In this document: positions 24,129 through 33,259 of the stretch, piece after piece
How the letters are laid out: each line of letters starts with the position of its first letter
How positions within the stretch are numbered: position 1 is the first letter of the stretch
Assembly: GCA_900546065.1 (NCBI GenBank)
Contig: URBK01000001.1
Location: 1 to 64,000, forward strand
DNA: 64,000 nt
From: an uncultured Alistipes sp.
GTDB taxonomy: Bacteria > Bacteroidota > Bacteroidia > Bacteroidales > Rikenellaceae
Direction of reading: 5' to 3'
Position numbers and translations under genes: made by a program
The notes under the pieces: model-generated
What the model saw: only the letters and a program-made list of their open reading frames with translations
The model's database searches: none
What the model was told of the DNA's origin: nothing

Positions 24129-25955
24129 ATGCAGCCCATCATCCGACCTCACCGGGACCGAATCCCGGCGGCGGCCGGAAGCAACAGCCCACTCTTCTAC
24201 ACCGACATGCGCACGACATTCGAGGTGTCGTTCTCGGCATGCTTCAACACCCTGCTCACGGAGCAGGCGGCACTCTGCAAGGAGGGTCGCCGCGGCGAGC
24301 TATACGCCGACCTGACCGTCGGCTACGACCCATCGACGGAGCAGATCTTCGCCGAGATCAAGGACCGCAATGGAGAGCTGCACCGTATCTTCGCCGGCGA
24401 GAGGGTCACCAAAGGCCGCTGGTTCGACATCGCCGTCCGATCGCAATACAACCCCAAACGCAAACGTTCGACATTGACACTCACCGTCCGCGCGTGCGAT
24501 AACGGTGCGGAGGCCTCGCAGAGCGTCGTGTACAAGGGTTACGCCCTGCCGTACAACGTCTCGAGATGGGTCGTCGGGCACGGATTCCCGGGCGGATTCC
24601 CCAACTCGCGGCAAGTGCGCAACGGACGTATGCGCGACCTTGCGATCGAGGGCACGGGACGTGGGCGCATACCCGGACAGAACCCGATCTTCACCGACGC
24701 CTTCACCGCCGATCCCGCCTGCACGGTCGTCGGTGACCGTATCTACGCCTTTGTGGGTGAGGACAAGGCGGGTGTCGGCGGCTGGTTCAACATGCCGCAC
24801 TAGGTTGCATACTCATCCTCCGACATGGTCAACTGGACAAATCACGGTGTTGTCATGCGCGCGGCCGACTTCCCGCACGCCAACCCCTACGGCGCATGGG
24901 CCGCACAGATGGTGGAACGTGACGGCAAATGCTATTTCTACATCTCGCCCGTAGGTGTGATCGTACTCGAGTCGGAGAGTCCATACGGCCCCTTCAAGGA
25001 TGCGCTCGGACGGCAGCTCATACATCCCGACATGACCAACTACTCGGGACACGGATGGGAGGACATCGACCCCACGGTCTTCATCGACGACGACGGGCAG
25101 GCATACATGTACTGGGGCAACAACGCCCTCTACTGCGTCAAGCTCAACGAAGACATGGTGTCATTCTCGGGCGACATCGTCACCTTCGAGATCAAGGACA
25201 GGGAGGCCTTCGGCTCGGACTATGAGGAGGCCCCGTGGATATTCAAGCGCAACGGCACCTACTATCTGATGTATGCGGCGCACGTGCCCGAACATATATA
25301 TTACGCTACGAGCACCTCGCCCCTCGGTCCGTGGAAATACGGCGGTGTCGTGATGAAGGCATTCGAGCAGGGGAGCATGGGCAACCACCCGGGCGTAGCG
25401 GAATACAAGGGCCAATGGTACTTCTTCTACATGAACGAGGATCTGCCCGAAGGTCACGAGAAACGCCGTGCCGTAAATATCATACCTCTGATCTTCAACG
25501 AGGACGGCTCGATACCCGAACTCAAACACAGCAAGGCCGGCATCGCAAGGAGCGTAGGGAAGCTCGACCCCTACCTCGACACTCAGGCCGAGACCATAGC
25601 GTGGTGTGAGGGTGTGGATGTAGCCTGTGACTCCACACGCCGCGTCTACGTCACGAAGATCGACGACGGCGACTACATCAAGGTACGTGAAGCCGACTTC
25701 GCCGCCGGAGCCAAACGCTTCGAGGCTGCCGTCGCCAACGCCGCCGAAAGCGGCGCCATAGAACTCCGCATCGACAGCATCTTCGGACCGGTCATAGGTG
25801 TATGTCCCGTCGGCAAGGCCCATGGCAAGCAGCCGTGGACGCAAGTGAAGACCAAGGTCTCAAAGGTCGACGGCAAGCACGACCTCTATCTCATCTTCAA
25901 GGGTGAGGGCGAGAATCTCTTCGATTTCGACTCGTGGCGCTTCACCGCAAAATAG
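24129..25955 (+). pseudogene. GH43 glycosidase with LamG-like and CBM6 domains, broken by an in-frame TAG and lacking its 5' end
   Basis: A single reading frame covers 24129-25955, interrupted only by TAG at 24801-24803. The protein reads GWFNMPH, stop, VAYSSSDMVNW, where related enzymes continue without a break, so one C-to-G change from TAC (Tyr) would restore it. Before the stop: a LamG/concanavalin-like region (about residues 30-190) and the first catalytic Asp (FTADPA). After it: GWEDIDPTVF with the second Asp, EEAPWIFK with the general-acid Glu, and a C-terminal CBM6 ending LFDFDSWRF. No signal peptide or lipobox is present and the LamG domain lacks its beginning, so the gene is also 5'-truncated, 19 bases behind the ABC cassette. 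The residues for arabinosidase/xylosidase chemistry survive, suggesting recent decay. Confidence 0.82.
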
Positions 25956-26023
25956 GGTTCTGCCGCGTCAGAGGCGCACGCCGCAGACATCATCATAACG
26001 CGAAGACCCTGCACGAAACAGAC

Positions 26024-26061
26024 GCGACGCGGATTCCCTTTTATCCGGGAATCCGCGTCGC
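26024..26061. terminator. 15-bp inverted repeat between GH43 remnant and upp
   Basis: A perfect 15-bp stem (26024-26038 with 26047-26061) and an 8-base loop between convergent genes; no strong T-run. Confidence 0.6.
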
Positions 26062-26185
26062 CGTATTTCAACGGAGATCATTCGGCCTTAAGCGGCCGCC
26101 CTCCGACAACTCTCCAAACATTGGGGCGTGATATTCGTACCTCCCCCAGCGCCTAACCACACGGCATGTTGCGCCGCACGCCGTC

Positions 26186-26842
26186 CTATCCGAGCTTCTC
26201 GCCGAAGGCCAGATCGCCCGCGTCGCCTATGCCCGGAACGATATAAGCACGCGACGTGAGTTCGGCATCCACGGCACCGACCCACAACGTCGTATCCTTC
26301 GACGGCAGGTGCTTCGTGGCATAATCCACACCCTGCTCGCTCGCTATGACCGAGGCGATATGCGTATGTGCCGGCTGGCCGCCCTTCTCGCACAGGGCCT
26401 CGTATGCCAGCACCAGCGACGTACCCGTAGCCAGCATCGGGTCTACAAGCAGCATCGTCTTGCCCTCGAGGCTGCAGCACGATATGTACTCCACTTTCAC
26501 GGTGAACTTGCCGTCCTTGCTGCTCTTGCGGTAGGCCGATACAAAAGCGTTCTGCGCATCGTCGTAATAGTTCAGGAAGCCCTGATGCAGAGGCAGTCCC
26601 GCACGCAGGATCGTCGCAACCACAATCTGATCGCTTATCATCTCGACCGGGGCCTCGCCCAGCGGCGTCTCGATAATGTGGGTCTTGTAGTTAAGCGTCT
26701 TTGAGATCTCGTAACCCATGACCTCGCCGATACGCTCGATATTGCGGCGGAACCGCATCGAGTCCTTCTGTATCGACTTGTCCCGGATCTGAGAGATGAA
26801 TTTGTTGAGAATAGTGTTCTCCTTGTTCAGAATGTGAATCAT
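26186..26842 (-). CDS. upp: Uracil phosphoribosyltransferase
   Basis: 218 residues. UPRT converts uracil and PRPP to UMP in pyrimidine salvage. The PRPP loop LLVDPMLATGTSLVLAYE (about residues 130-147), the IVVATILRAGLPLHQGF region and the uracil-binding PGIGDAGDLAFG near the C-terminus are all in place. The protein is slightly longer at the N-terminus than E. coli Upp, as in other Bacteroidetes. It is transcribed alone and converges on the GH43 remnant. I see no clear TAnnTTTG in its leader. Confidence 0.96.
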   Translation of the reverse strand: MIHILNKENTILNKFISQIRDKSIQKDSMRFRRNIERIGEVMGYEISKTLNYKTHIIETPLGEAPVEMISDQIVVATILRAGLPLHQGFLNYYDDAQNAFVSAYRKSSKDGKFTVKVEYISCCSLEGKTMLLVDPMLATGTSLVLAYEALCEKGGQPAHTHIASVIASEQGVDYATKHLPSKDTTLWVGAVDAELTSRAYIVPGIGDAGDLAFGEKLG

Positions 26843-27051
26843 ATCCTGCTTTGTGTTAATTTTATGGTCTTTTTGTAAACCTCCTTATTGTCTCCTTATA
26901 GTCCTCGTCTCTCTCCATGCCCCCGTCGACTCCGCATAACCATGCCGCGGTCTCATTATCGGCTTAACATAATCCCGCCGCGGCATACTTGCACTCCCCT
27001 TGTATCCCTGTTTTCGGGATCATTACAACGATACCGCCACGGACGGCCAAG

Positions 27052-28305
27052 TCAATAAAGAAAATTGTTGAACGGGTAACGTCCGGCATGTATCTCGCGA
27101 ACCATGCCGTAGAGATCCGACCGCAGCTTGTCGATATTTGTGCGGCACGCCGCCGAGATGAATATGCACGGCGTATTGGCCCGCGCGATCCAACTGCGCT
27201 TGAGATCCTCCAGCGAGAGGTTCTCACGCGTGGCCGGCGTCAGATCATCCTCATCTTTCTTTATATAGGTATATGCGTCGATCTTGTTGAATACTAGATA
27301 TACGGGTTTGTCGCCCGCGCCGATATCGCGCAGCGTCTGCTTCACCACATCGATCTGCTCCTCGAAATTGGGGTGCGAGATATCGACCACATGCACCAGA
27401 AGGTCGGCCTCGCGCACCTCGTCGAGCGTCGACTTGAACGACTCGATAAGTTCCGTCGGCAGCTTGCGGATAAAACCGACGGTATCCGACAGCAGGAAGG
27501 GCAGGTTGTCGAAGACCACCTTTCGCACCGTCGTGTCGAGCGTAGCGAAGAGTTTGTTTTCGGCAAAGACATCACTCTTCGATATGAGGTTCATGAGCGT
27601 CGACTTGCCCACGTTGGTATATCCCACCAGAGCCACACGCACCAGCGACCCGCGGTTCGAACGCTGCACCGCCATCTGGCGGTCGATCTTGGCCAGATCC
27701 TCTTTCAGTTTGGCTATGCGGTTGCGCACGATACGTCGGTCGGTCTCGATCTCGCGCTCGCCCGCACCGCCTCGCGTACCCGTACCGCCTCGCTGTCGCT
27801 CAAGGTGCGTCCACAGACCGGCCAGACGCGGCAGCATGTATTCGTTATGCGCCAGTTCGACCTGTGTCTTGGCGTATGCCGTGCGGGCGCGCGACATGAA
27901 GATATCGAGTATCAATCGCGTGCGGTCCATCACGCGGCACGGCAGGGCCTTCTCGATGTTGCGCGTCTGCGAGGGTGAGAGTTCGTCGTCGAAGATGGCG
28001 ACGTCGATCTCGTTGTCGGCACAGTATGCCGCGATCTCCTCGATCTTGCCGGGCCCGACATAGAGGCGGGCCGAGGGCTGCGGCAGGCGCTGCGTAAAGC
28101 GGCAGACGGTATCTATGTCGGCTGTCTCGGCCAGAAACTCCAACTCCGAGAGGAACTCCTCGGTCTGGGCGACACTCTGGCCGTCTCGTACTACTGCCAC
28201 AACGACGGCGCGCGTGCGGCGCTCCGCCTCGGGAGCCGCGGCTCCCTCACGCTCCTTCTGCTCCGAACTCTGCTGCGTCTGCTTCTCCTCTTTCGATTTT
28301 GCCAT
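27052..28305 (-). CDS. hflX: Ribosome-associated GTPase HflX
   Basis: 417 residues. The N-terminal HflX domain has LYVGPGKIEEIAAYCADNEID and DDELSPSQTRNIEKAL. The GTPase domain starts VALVGYTNVGKST (G1), with DTVGFIRKLP (G3) and NKID (G4). The linker has the glycine-rich GGTGTRGGAGEREIETDRR. HflX splits stalled or stress-inactivated 70S ribosomes. A charged Lys/Glu/Gln extension of about 30 residues at the N-terminus is of low complexity. The gene lies 59 bases after tonB with a terminator between, so it depends on read-through or an unseen promoter. Confidence 0.95.
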   Translation of the reverse strand: MAKSKEEKQTQQSSEQKEREGAAAPEAERRTRAVVVAVVRDGQSVAQTEEFLSELEFLAETADIDTVCRFTQRLPQPSARLYVGPGKIEEIAAYCADNEIDVAIFDDELSPSQTRNIEKALPCRVMDRTRLILDIFMSRARTAYAKTQVELAHNEYMLPRLAGLWTHLERQRGGTGTRGGAGEREIETDRRIVRNRIAKLKEDLAKIDRQMAVQRSNRGSLVRVALVGYTNVGKSTLMNLISKSDVFAENKLFATLDTTVRKVVFDNLPFLLSDTVGFIRKLPTELIESFKSTLDEVREADLLVHVVDISHPNFEEQIDVVKQTLRDIGAGDKPVYLVFNKIDAYTYIKKDEDDLTPATRENLSLEDLKRSWIARANTPCIFISAACRTNIDKLRSDLYGMVREIHAGRYPFNNFLY

Positions 28306-28315
28306 CCGTAGGGGT

Positions 28316-28351
28316 AAAAAAAAAGGGCATCCCGTCGAAAAGCGGGATGCC
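28316..28351 (-). terminator. Terminator after tonB
   Basis: Minus strand: a 9-bp perfect stem (28343-28351 with 28326-28334) and an 8-base loop, followed by nine T (28316-28324). It lies between tonB and hflX. Confidence 0.85.
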
Positions 28352-28364
28352 TTGCGTCTAACTA

Positions 28365-29051
28365 TTAGTTGCGAATCTGGAAATCAACCGGCAACGTGTA
28401 CTTCACACGCACGGCCTTGTTGCTCTGCATGCCCGGCTCCCACTTGGGTGAGGTCTCGAGCACACGTACGGCCTCCTCCGACAGCGAACGGTCGGGTGCC
28501 TGCAGCACCTCGATGTTGGTAAGCGTACCGTCCTTCTCGATCACGAACGACAGAACCACACGTCCCGAGATACCGTTCTCCTGAGCGATCTGGGGATAGT
28601 GGAGCTTGCCATGAACCCAGTTACGGAAAGCATTCAGGTCACCGCCCTGGAACGAAGGCATCTTCTCGACACGGATGAAGGGGGTCTCCTCCTCGATAAC
28701 CTCCTCCTCGACCTCGACGGGAGCTGCCGTGATCTCCATATCCTCGGTGAACTCGTCGAAGTTGATGTCGCTGGTGATCTTGGTGTCGTTGGTCACCACG
28801 TCGAGAATGTCGGTAACCACCTGCATCTCGACCTTCTTGGGCTGCTCAGGCGGTTTCTGCTCCTGACGCGTCACCTCGACGATCTGCTGGTCCTCGACCA
28901 CTACGTTCGATACCACCTGCTCAATGCGGTACTCCTTCGGAGTGTAGAGGAAGGCTCCGAGCACCGCCGCAAGGGCAATGACTAAACCGATTTCAAAAAA
29001 CAGACCTTTTCTGTTCTGAAGATCTGCCTCTGGCGATTTCTTAATTTCCAT
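28365..29051 (-). CDS. tonB: Energy-transducing protein TonB
   Basis: 228 residues. A short cytoplasmic N-terminus and one transmembrane helix (about residues 18-36) are followed by a linker with KPPEQPKK and a long Glu-rich acidic part. The TonB C-terminal domain (about residues 140-228) contains HYPQIAQENGISGRVVLSFVIEKDG and the closing VKYTLPVDFQI. TonB carries proton-motive energy from ExbB/ExbD to outer-membrane receptors. It belongs to the Bacteroidetes form with an acidic linker. ExbB/ExbD and SusC-type receptors are not nearby. A terminator follows directly. Confidence 0.92.
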   Translation of the reverse strand: MEIKKSPEADLQNRKGLFFEIGLVIALAAVLGAFLYTPKEYRIEQVVSNVVVEDQQIVEVTRQEQKPPEQPKKVEMQVVTDILDVVTNDTKITSDINFDEFTEDMEITAAPVEVEEEVIEEETPFIRVEKMPSFQGGDLNAFRNWVHGKLHYPQIAQENGISGRVVLSFVIEKDGTLTNIEVLQAPDRSLSEEAVRVLETSPKWEPGMQSNKAVRVKYTLPVDFQIRN

Positions 29052-29194
29052 ATTGTCAGTTTTCTATTTAAAAATATCGGTAGTTGAGTAGTTTTATGCT
29101 CCACTTTTTTATTTGCCTGCATTCAGACACATCCGATAACATGCCTGAATCCGAACTCACACGCCCCGGCCAATTGGAGGCCCACTTCTTTGGG

Positions 29195-29202
29195 CAAATA
29201 TA
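29195..29202 (-). promoter_or_regulatory. tonB -7 box
   Basis: TATATTTG on the minus strand, giving a leader of about 140 bases. A weaker TATTTTTA lies nearer the gene, around 29069-29076. Confidence 0.5.
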
Positions 29203-29256
29203 ATCATAATATTCCAATAAAGAGTGCGCGGGAAGTAAAAATATCGCATTTTTTTT

Positions 29257-29264
29257 TACTTTTG
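29257..29264 (+). promoter_or_regulatory. rlmN -7 box
   Basis: TACTTTTG, 44 bases before the rlmN ATG, after a T-rich run. Confidence 0.58.
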
Positions 29265-29308
29265 CTGCCGTCCACGCTTCGGACACCCGCACATACGCCG
29301 CCAACGAT

Positions 29309-30409
29309 ATGGAAAATCTCTATGGAATGACCCTCACCCGCCTGCGCGAGATATGCCGCGACGAGGCCCTTCCGGCCTTTGCCGCAGGGCAGATCGCCCG
29401 CTGGCTCTACGTGCGGCGCGTGCAGCGGGTCGACGCCATGACCGACCTTTCGCGTGCCGCCCGCGAAAAGCTCGCCCGACGTTTCGAGGCGCGCCTTACG
29501 CCCCCGCTGCGGACAAGCGTCTCGGCCGACGGCACCAAGAAATATCTCTTCGGCTCGCCCGACGAGGGATTCATCGAGGCGGCATACATACCCGACGGCG
29601 AGCGCGCCACGCTCTGCGTCTCCTCGCAGGTGGGATGCCGCATGGGATGCCGTTTCTGCGCCACGGGACATCAGGGACTGCGGCGGTCGCTCTCTACGGG
29701 TGAGATCCTGAACCAGATCCTCGCAATACCCGAGAGCGCACGCCTCACGAACATCGTCTTCATGGGCATGGGCGAGCCGCTGGACAACTACGACAACGTG
29801 CTGGCGGCACTCGAGGTGCTAACCTCGCCGTGGGGAATGGCATGGTCGCCAACGCGCATAACGCTATCCACGGCGGGCATAACGCCGCGTCTGGAGCAGC
29901 TCATCGAGGCGACGAAGGTACATATAGCCGTAAGCCTGCACAACCCCTTCCACGACCAGCGCGCCGAGATCATGCCCGTCGAGAAGGCATACCCCATACG
30001 CGAGCTTACGGATATGCTGCGGCGGCACGACTTCTCGGGACAGCGGCGGCTGTCGTTCGAGTATATCCTCATGGAGGGGCTCAACGACACGGCGGCGCAT
30101 ATACGCGAGCTGCGGCGCCTGCTCAACGGCCTGAACTGCCGCATCAACATTATACGCTTCCACCGCATACCCGACTCGCCCTACTTCTCACCCCCGCGGC
30201 AGAAGATGGAGGCCTTCCGCGACCGTCTCACCGCCGGAGGCATACACACCACCATCCGCGCCTCGCGCGGGGAGGACATACAGGCGGCATGCGGGCTGCT
30301 CTCGACGGCCGAGGCGATGCGGCGCGCCGAACAACGCCGCAGTCAGGATCACGATACGGCGGAGGGCGATACGCACCGCCCCACGACAAAACAAACGACC
30401 GAGCGATGA
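29309..30409 (+). CDS. rlmN: Dual-specificity RNA methyltransferase RlmN
   Basis: 366 residues. This radical SAM enzyme methylates C2 of A2503 in 23S rRNA and A37 in several tRNAs. The cluster motif CRMGCRFC (CX3CX2C) sits near residue 110 within SSQVGCRMGCRFCATG, preceded by AYIPDGERATLCVS. FMGMGEPLDNYDNV is the SAM 'GEP' motif, and the methyl-carrying Cys appears in DIQAACGLL near the C-terminus. The last 30 residues (Arg, Gln, Thr-rich) form a poorly conserved tail. The stop overlaps the rsmG start by four bases (ATGA), pairing two rRNA methyltransferases. Confidence 0.96.
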   Translation: MENLYGMTLTRLREICRDEALPAFAAGQIARWLYVRRVQRVDAMTDLSRAAREKLARRFEARLTPPLRTSVSADGTKKYLFGSPDEGFIEAAYIPDGERATLCVSSQVGCRMGCRFCATGHQGLRRSLSTGEILNQILAIPESARLTNIVFMGMGEPLDNYDNVLAALEVLTSPWGMAWSPTRITLSTAGITPRLEQLIEATKVHIAVSLHNPFHDQRAEIMPVEKAYPIRELTDMLRRHDFSGQRRLSFEYILMEGLNDTAAHIRELRRLLNGLNCRINIIRFHRIPDSPYFSPPRQKMEAFRDRLTAGGIHTTIRASRGEDIQAACGLLSTAEAMRRAEQRRSQDHDTAEGDTHRPTTKQTTER

Positions 30410-31029
30410 TAGAGCCCATACTGAAATATTTCCCCGACACAACGGAGCATCAGCGCCGACAGTTCGCCTCGCTGCACGAAGCCTACGCCGAGTGGAACGC
30501 CCGCATAAACGTCATCTCGCGCAAGGATTTCGGCGAGCTGTATGTACGCCACGTGCTCCACTCGCTCGCCATCGCCGCCATCTGCCGTTTCGACCGCGGC
30601 GCCCGCATCCTCGACGTCGGCTGCGGCGGAGGCTTCCCGAGCGTGCCGCTGGCCATAATGTTCCCCGAGGCGCACTTCGTGGCCGCAGACTCCATAGGCA
30701 AGAAGATCACCGTCGTCAAAGGCGTATGCGAGGCGGCAGGCATAACCAACATCGAGGCTCGCAACGTACGTGTCGAGCAGATAGGCGAGCGTTTCCACTA
30801 CGTCGTGACGCGTGCCGTGGCCCGCACGCCGCAGCTCGTCGCATGGGTATGGAACAAGATCGAGCGCGGACGCCACGGCACGCTCGACGACGGCATGTTC
30901 TGCCTGAAGGGCGGCGACCTGCAGCAGGAGCTGGCCGAGACCCGCATCGCGTGGCACGAATACCCCATATCGGAACTCTTCGACGAGCCCTTCTTCGAGA
31001 CCAAGAAGGTGGTCTACGCCGCACGGTAG
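30406..31029 (+). CDS. rsmG: 16S rRNA (guanine-527-N7)-methyltransferase
   Basis: 207 residues starting at the ATG inside the rlmN stop (MIEPILKYFPD). RsmG modifies G527 of 16S rRNA, a base in the streptomycin-sensitive region. The SAM pocket is ILDVGCGGGFPSVPLAIMFPEAHFVAADSIGKKITVV (about residues 66-102), preceded by NVISRKDFGELYVRHVLHSL, both diagnostic. A longer open frame starts far inside rlmN and is not real. Translational coupling to rlmN is likely from the ATGA overlap. Confidence 0.95.
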   Translation: MIEPILKYFPDTTEHQRRQFASLHEAYAEWNARINVISRKDFGELYVRHVLHSLAIAAICRFDRGARILDVGCGGGFPSVPLAIMFPEAHFVAADSIGKKITVVKGVCEAAGITNIEARNVRVEQIGERFHYVVTRAVARTPQLVAWVWNKIERGRHGTLDDGMFCLKGGDLQQELAETRIAWHEYPISELFDEPFFETKKVVYAAR

Positions 31030-31077
31030 GCATTGCGGGCTCCGCGGCGAAGCCTTGCCATTATCGATTTTTTTGAC

Positions 31078-31085
31078 TATTTTTG
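31078..31085 (+). promoter_or_regulatory. pncA -7 box
   Basis: TATTTTTG, with CTTG (near TTTG) 20 bases upstream at 31054-31057. Confidence 0.58.
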
Positions 31086-31115
31086 CCCATAGTACAACAT
31101 CCAATCCGAAAAGTC

Positions 31116-31664
31116 ATGAGCGTCAAGGTAATGAAGACACTGGTGGTGGTAGACCTGCAGAAGGACTTCTACTCACCCGAGGGCGCACTCTACGTCAAGG
31201 GCGGCGAACGCCTTCCCGCCGAGGTGGGGCGTATCATAGAGAGATTCGACAACGTCATATTCACGCTCGACTGGCACCCCGTCGACCACTGCTCGTTCAA
31301 GGCGCAGGGCGGGCCGTGGCCCATGCACTGCGTGGCATACTCCGAGGGGGCGTCGCTGCCGCTCGCCCTTTTGACGGCAGCCCCCGCCTACGACATCTAC
31401 CGCAAGGGCAAGGATGCCTCGCGCGAGGAGTACGGGGCCTTCGCCGGCGAGAAACGTGTCGAGACCATCAAGGCTGCCGACGAGGTGGTCGTATGCGGCA
31501 TCGCGGGCGACTACTGCGTACTCGAGACGCTGCGCAACATCGTGGCGCTGCGCGACTCGACGCTCGGCATCAAGGTCTTCGTGCAGGGCGTGGCCAGCAT
31601 CGACGGCGGCAAGGCCCTCGCCGACTACATGTCGCAGACGGGCATAGAAGAGTATATCGCCTGA
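31116..31664 (+). CDS. pncA: Nicotinamidase (isochorismatase-family hydrolase)
   Basis: About 182 residues. The catalytic triad is visible: Asp in VVVDLQKDF, Lys in YRKGKD, and Cys in GIAGDYCVLETL. The metal site TLDWHPVDH (D-x-H-x3-H) is the nicotinamidase type and separates it from plain isochorismatases. It deamidates nicotinamide to nicotinate for NAD salvage. The start at 31116 gives MSVKVMKTL; the Met at 31131 is equally possible and closer to the family N-terminus. It is followed by a long hairpin and converges on a nucleotidase gene. Confidence 0.9.
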   Translation: MSVKVMKTLVVVDLQKDFYSPEGALYVKGGERLPAEVGRIIERFDNVIFTLDWHPVDHCSFKAQGGPWPMHCVAYSEGASLPLALLTAAPAYDIYRKGKDASREEYGAFAGEKRVETIKAADEVVVCGIAGDYCVLETLRNIVALRDSTLGIKVFVQGVASIDGGKALADYMSQTGIEEYIA

Positions 31665-31688
31665 GGGGACTCATCTCCCAAAGAAACG

Positions 31689-31738
31689 ACACGGGCGGCA
31701 GCCGAAACCATCATACAGGTTATGGCTGCCGCCCGTGT
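31689..31738. terminator. Bidirectional hairpin between pncA and the nucleotidase gene
   Basis: A 15-bp perfect GC-rich stem (31689-31703 with 31724-31738) and a 20-base loop, between convergent genes. Confidence 0.68.
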
Positions 31739-31755
31739 GGCCTTTAGGATAAAGG

Positions 31756-33186
31756 TTATTCCACCCGACGTATATTCTGCAACCCCTCGTTCGAATAGTC
31801 GATCGGGGAGTTTTCGCGCAGGTGGTTTATCAGCACGTCGGTGAGCAGCACGCCCTCATCCACTACATCCGTCGCCTCGATGTCGCGATAGTTCTTGTAA
31901 ATGTAGTCGCCCATCACCACGCGGCAGGTATCCGCCTCGTCGAGTTCGGGGAAGACGACATCCACCGCCTCGCCGCGCCCGTCGACACGGATCGTGTAGG
32001 GCGTGGACGAGAAGAGGTCTATACGGTGCGACTCCTTGGGGTTGGCAGTATCGTTGTACTTCGATATGATCATGCGACGCATCTGCGCAGGGGTCATGCG
32101 CATGGTATAGAGCGTCGACGAAAAGGGTTCCATGCCATATATCATACCCGTGTTTATCGGAAGCCCGGGCAGCGAGTCGAACCGTATGCCGCCATAGTGG
32201 TAGAACGCCACGTCGGCATCGAAACGCCGCCGCATGGCATCGGTCTCCCATGCCGCCAGCCCCACGCGCGTGAGTATGCGGCTGCTCTCGCCCACGGGAC
32301 GGCTCAACGCCTCGTTGTCGTATAGTTCGTCCACCAGCTGCGCCATGTGCGGGTCGGGTTCATACCCATCGAGCGGCACGATGCGATAGTCGAGCGAGAC
32401 GATCTTCGTCCCCTTCATGCGTATGTGCGTCACACCTATGTTCTTGGCGCCGTACCCCGACTGCCCGAGCGCAGTACCGTTCACCACCGTATCTACCAGA
32501 TTGTGCGTATGGCCGCACAGTATCAGGTCGTAAGCCGAACATTTCGACGCCAGTTCGCGGTCCATGTCGTCGCCCATGTGCGAGAGCAGCACCAGCACGT
32601 CGCAGCGATCCTTCAGCCACGCGTACTCGGCGGCAGTACGCTGCGGATCGGGAAAGACGAGGCCCTCGAAACTCTCGTCCTTGCCTGCCGGATGGTTGTT
32701 GTGGTCATAGTTGGTCACCACGCCCACGAACCCCACCTTGACGCCGCGGCGGCAGAATATCCTGTACGGCGCGGGCTGGGGGAAGGTGATTGTGTCGCTC
32801 ACCACGTTGGCGCAGATTATGTCGAACCGGCACAGCGAGTTGATGTGCCCGAGGAAAGCCTGCCCGTCATCGAACTCGTGGTTGCCGAGCGTGGCCACGT
32901 CGTAGCCCATGGCGTTCATCATGTCAATCACGGGACGGCGCGGCTCGCGCGCCATGTCGACATACGCGTTGCCCGTCCAGCGGTCGCCCGCATCGGCCAC
33001 GATCGTGGCCACCGTATCGCGGCAGCGGGCTATGGCCGTAGCCAGACGGGGGAAGTTCTCGACCTTGGCGTGGACGTCGGTCGTGGAGATTATGACGATG
33101 CTGCGCTCGGATACATAACGCACCCAAGCCATATATGCCGCGGCCGCTATGACGGCCGCAATGATCAAACAGAGTGCTTTTTTCAT
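31756..33186 (-). CDS. 5'-nucleotidase/UshA-family metallophosphoesterase
   Basis: 476 residues. An N-terminal membrane anchor or uncleaved signal (about residues 3-22) precedes a calcineurin-like phosphoesterase domain: IIISTTDVHAK, ADAGDRWTGN, GNHEFDDG, LSHMGDD and CGHTHN carry the two-metal ligands. The C-terminal nucleotidase domain follows from about residue 300 (GGIRFDSLPG, MEPFSSTLYTMRMT). Such enzymes release nucleosides or phosphate in the periplasm. The start at 33186 is chosen since the anchor begins there; the upstream Met would overlap the -7 box. It is divergent from a uridine kinase gene, which fits nucleoside salvage. Confidence 0.88.
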   Translation of the reverse strand: MKKALCLIIAAVIAAAAYMAWVRYVSERSIVIISTTDVHAKVENFPRLATAIARCRDTVATIVADAGDRWTGNAYVDMAREPRRPVIDMMNAMGYDVATLGNHEFDDGQAFLGHINSLCRFDIICANVVSDTITFPQPAPYRIFCRRGVKVGFVGVVTNYDHNNHPAGKDESFEGLVFPDPQRTAAEYAWLKDRCDVLVLLSHMGDDMDRELASKCSAYDLILCGHTHNLVDTVVNGTALGQSGYGAKNIGVTHIRMKGTKIVSLDYRIVPLDGYEPDPHMAQLVDELYDNEALSRPVGESSRILTRVGLAAWETDAMRRRFDADVAFYHYGGIRFDSLPGLPINTGMIYGMEPFSSTLYTMRMTPAQMRRMIISKYNDTANPKESHRIDLFSSTPYTIRVDGRGEAVDVVFPELDEADTCRVVMGDYIYKNYRDIEATDVVDEGVLLTDVLINHLRENSPIDYSNEGLQNIRRVE

Positions 33187-33206
33187 ATTAAAGTTTTTTC
33201 CGCGGC

Positions 33207-33214
33207 CAAAGTTA
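33207..33214 (-). promoter_or_regulatory. -7 box of the nucleotidase gene
   Basis: TAACTTTG on the minus strand, 20 bases before the ATG at 33186. Confidence 0.6.
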
Positions 33215-33227
33215 AGAATAAAATACT

Positions 33228-33235
33228 TATCTTTA
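33228..33235 (+). promoter_or_regulatory. Probable -7 box of the uridine kinase gene
   Basis: TATCTTTA, one mismatch from TAnnTTTG, 24 bases before the ATG at 33260 and only 13 bases from the divergent -7 box, so the two promoters must interfere. Confidence 0.5.
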
Positions 33236-33259
33236 CACACATTTTAATTTCGGATTGTC

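Noticed and set aside
24801..24824. Programmed stop-codon readthrough or pyrrolysine at the amber codon in the GH43 gene
   Set aside because: No Pyl genes or downstream element are seen; related enzymes appear to have an ordinary residue there, and the gene also lacks its 5' end, so decay is more likely.
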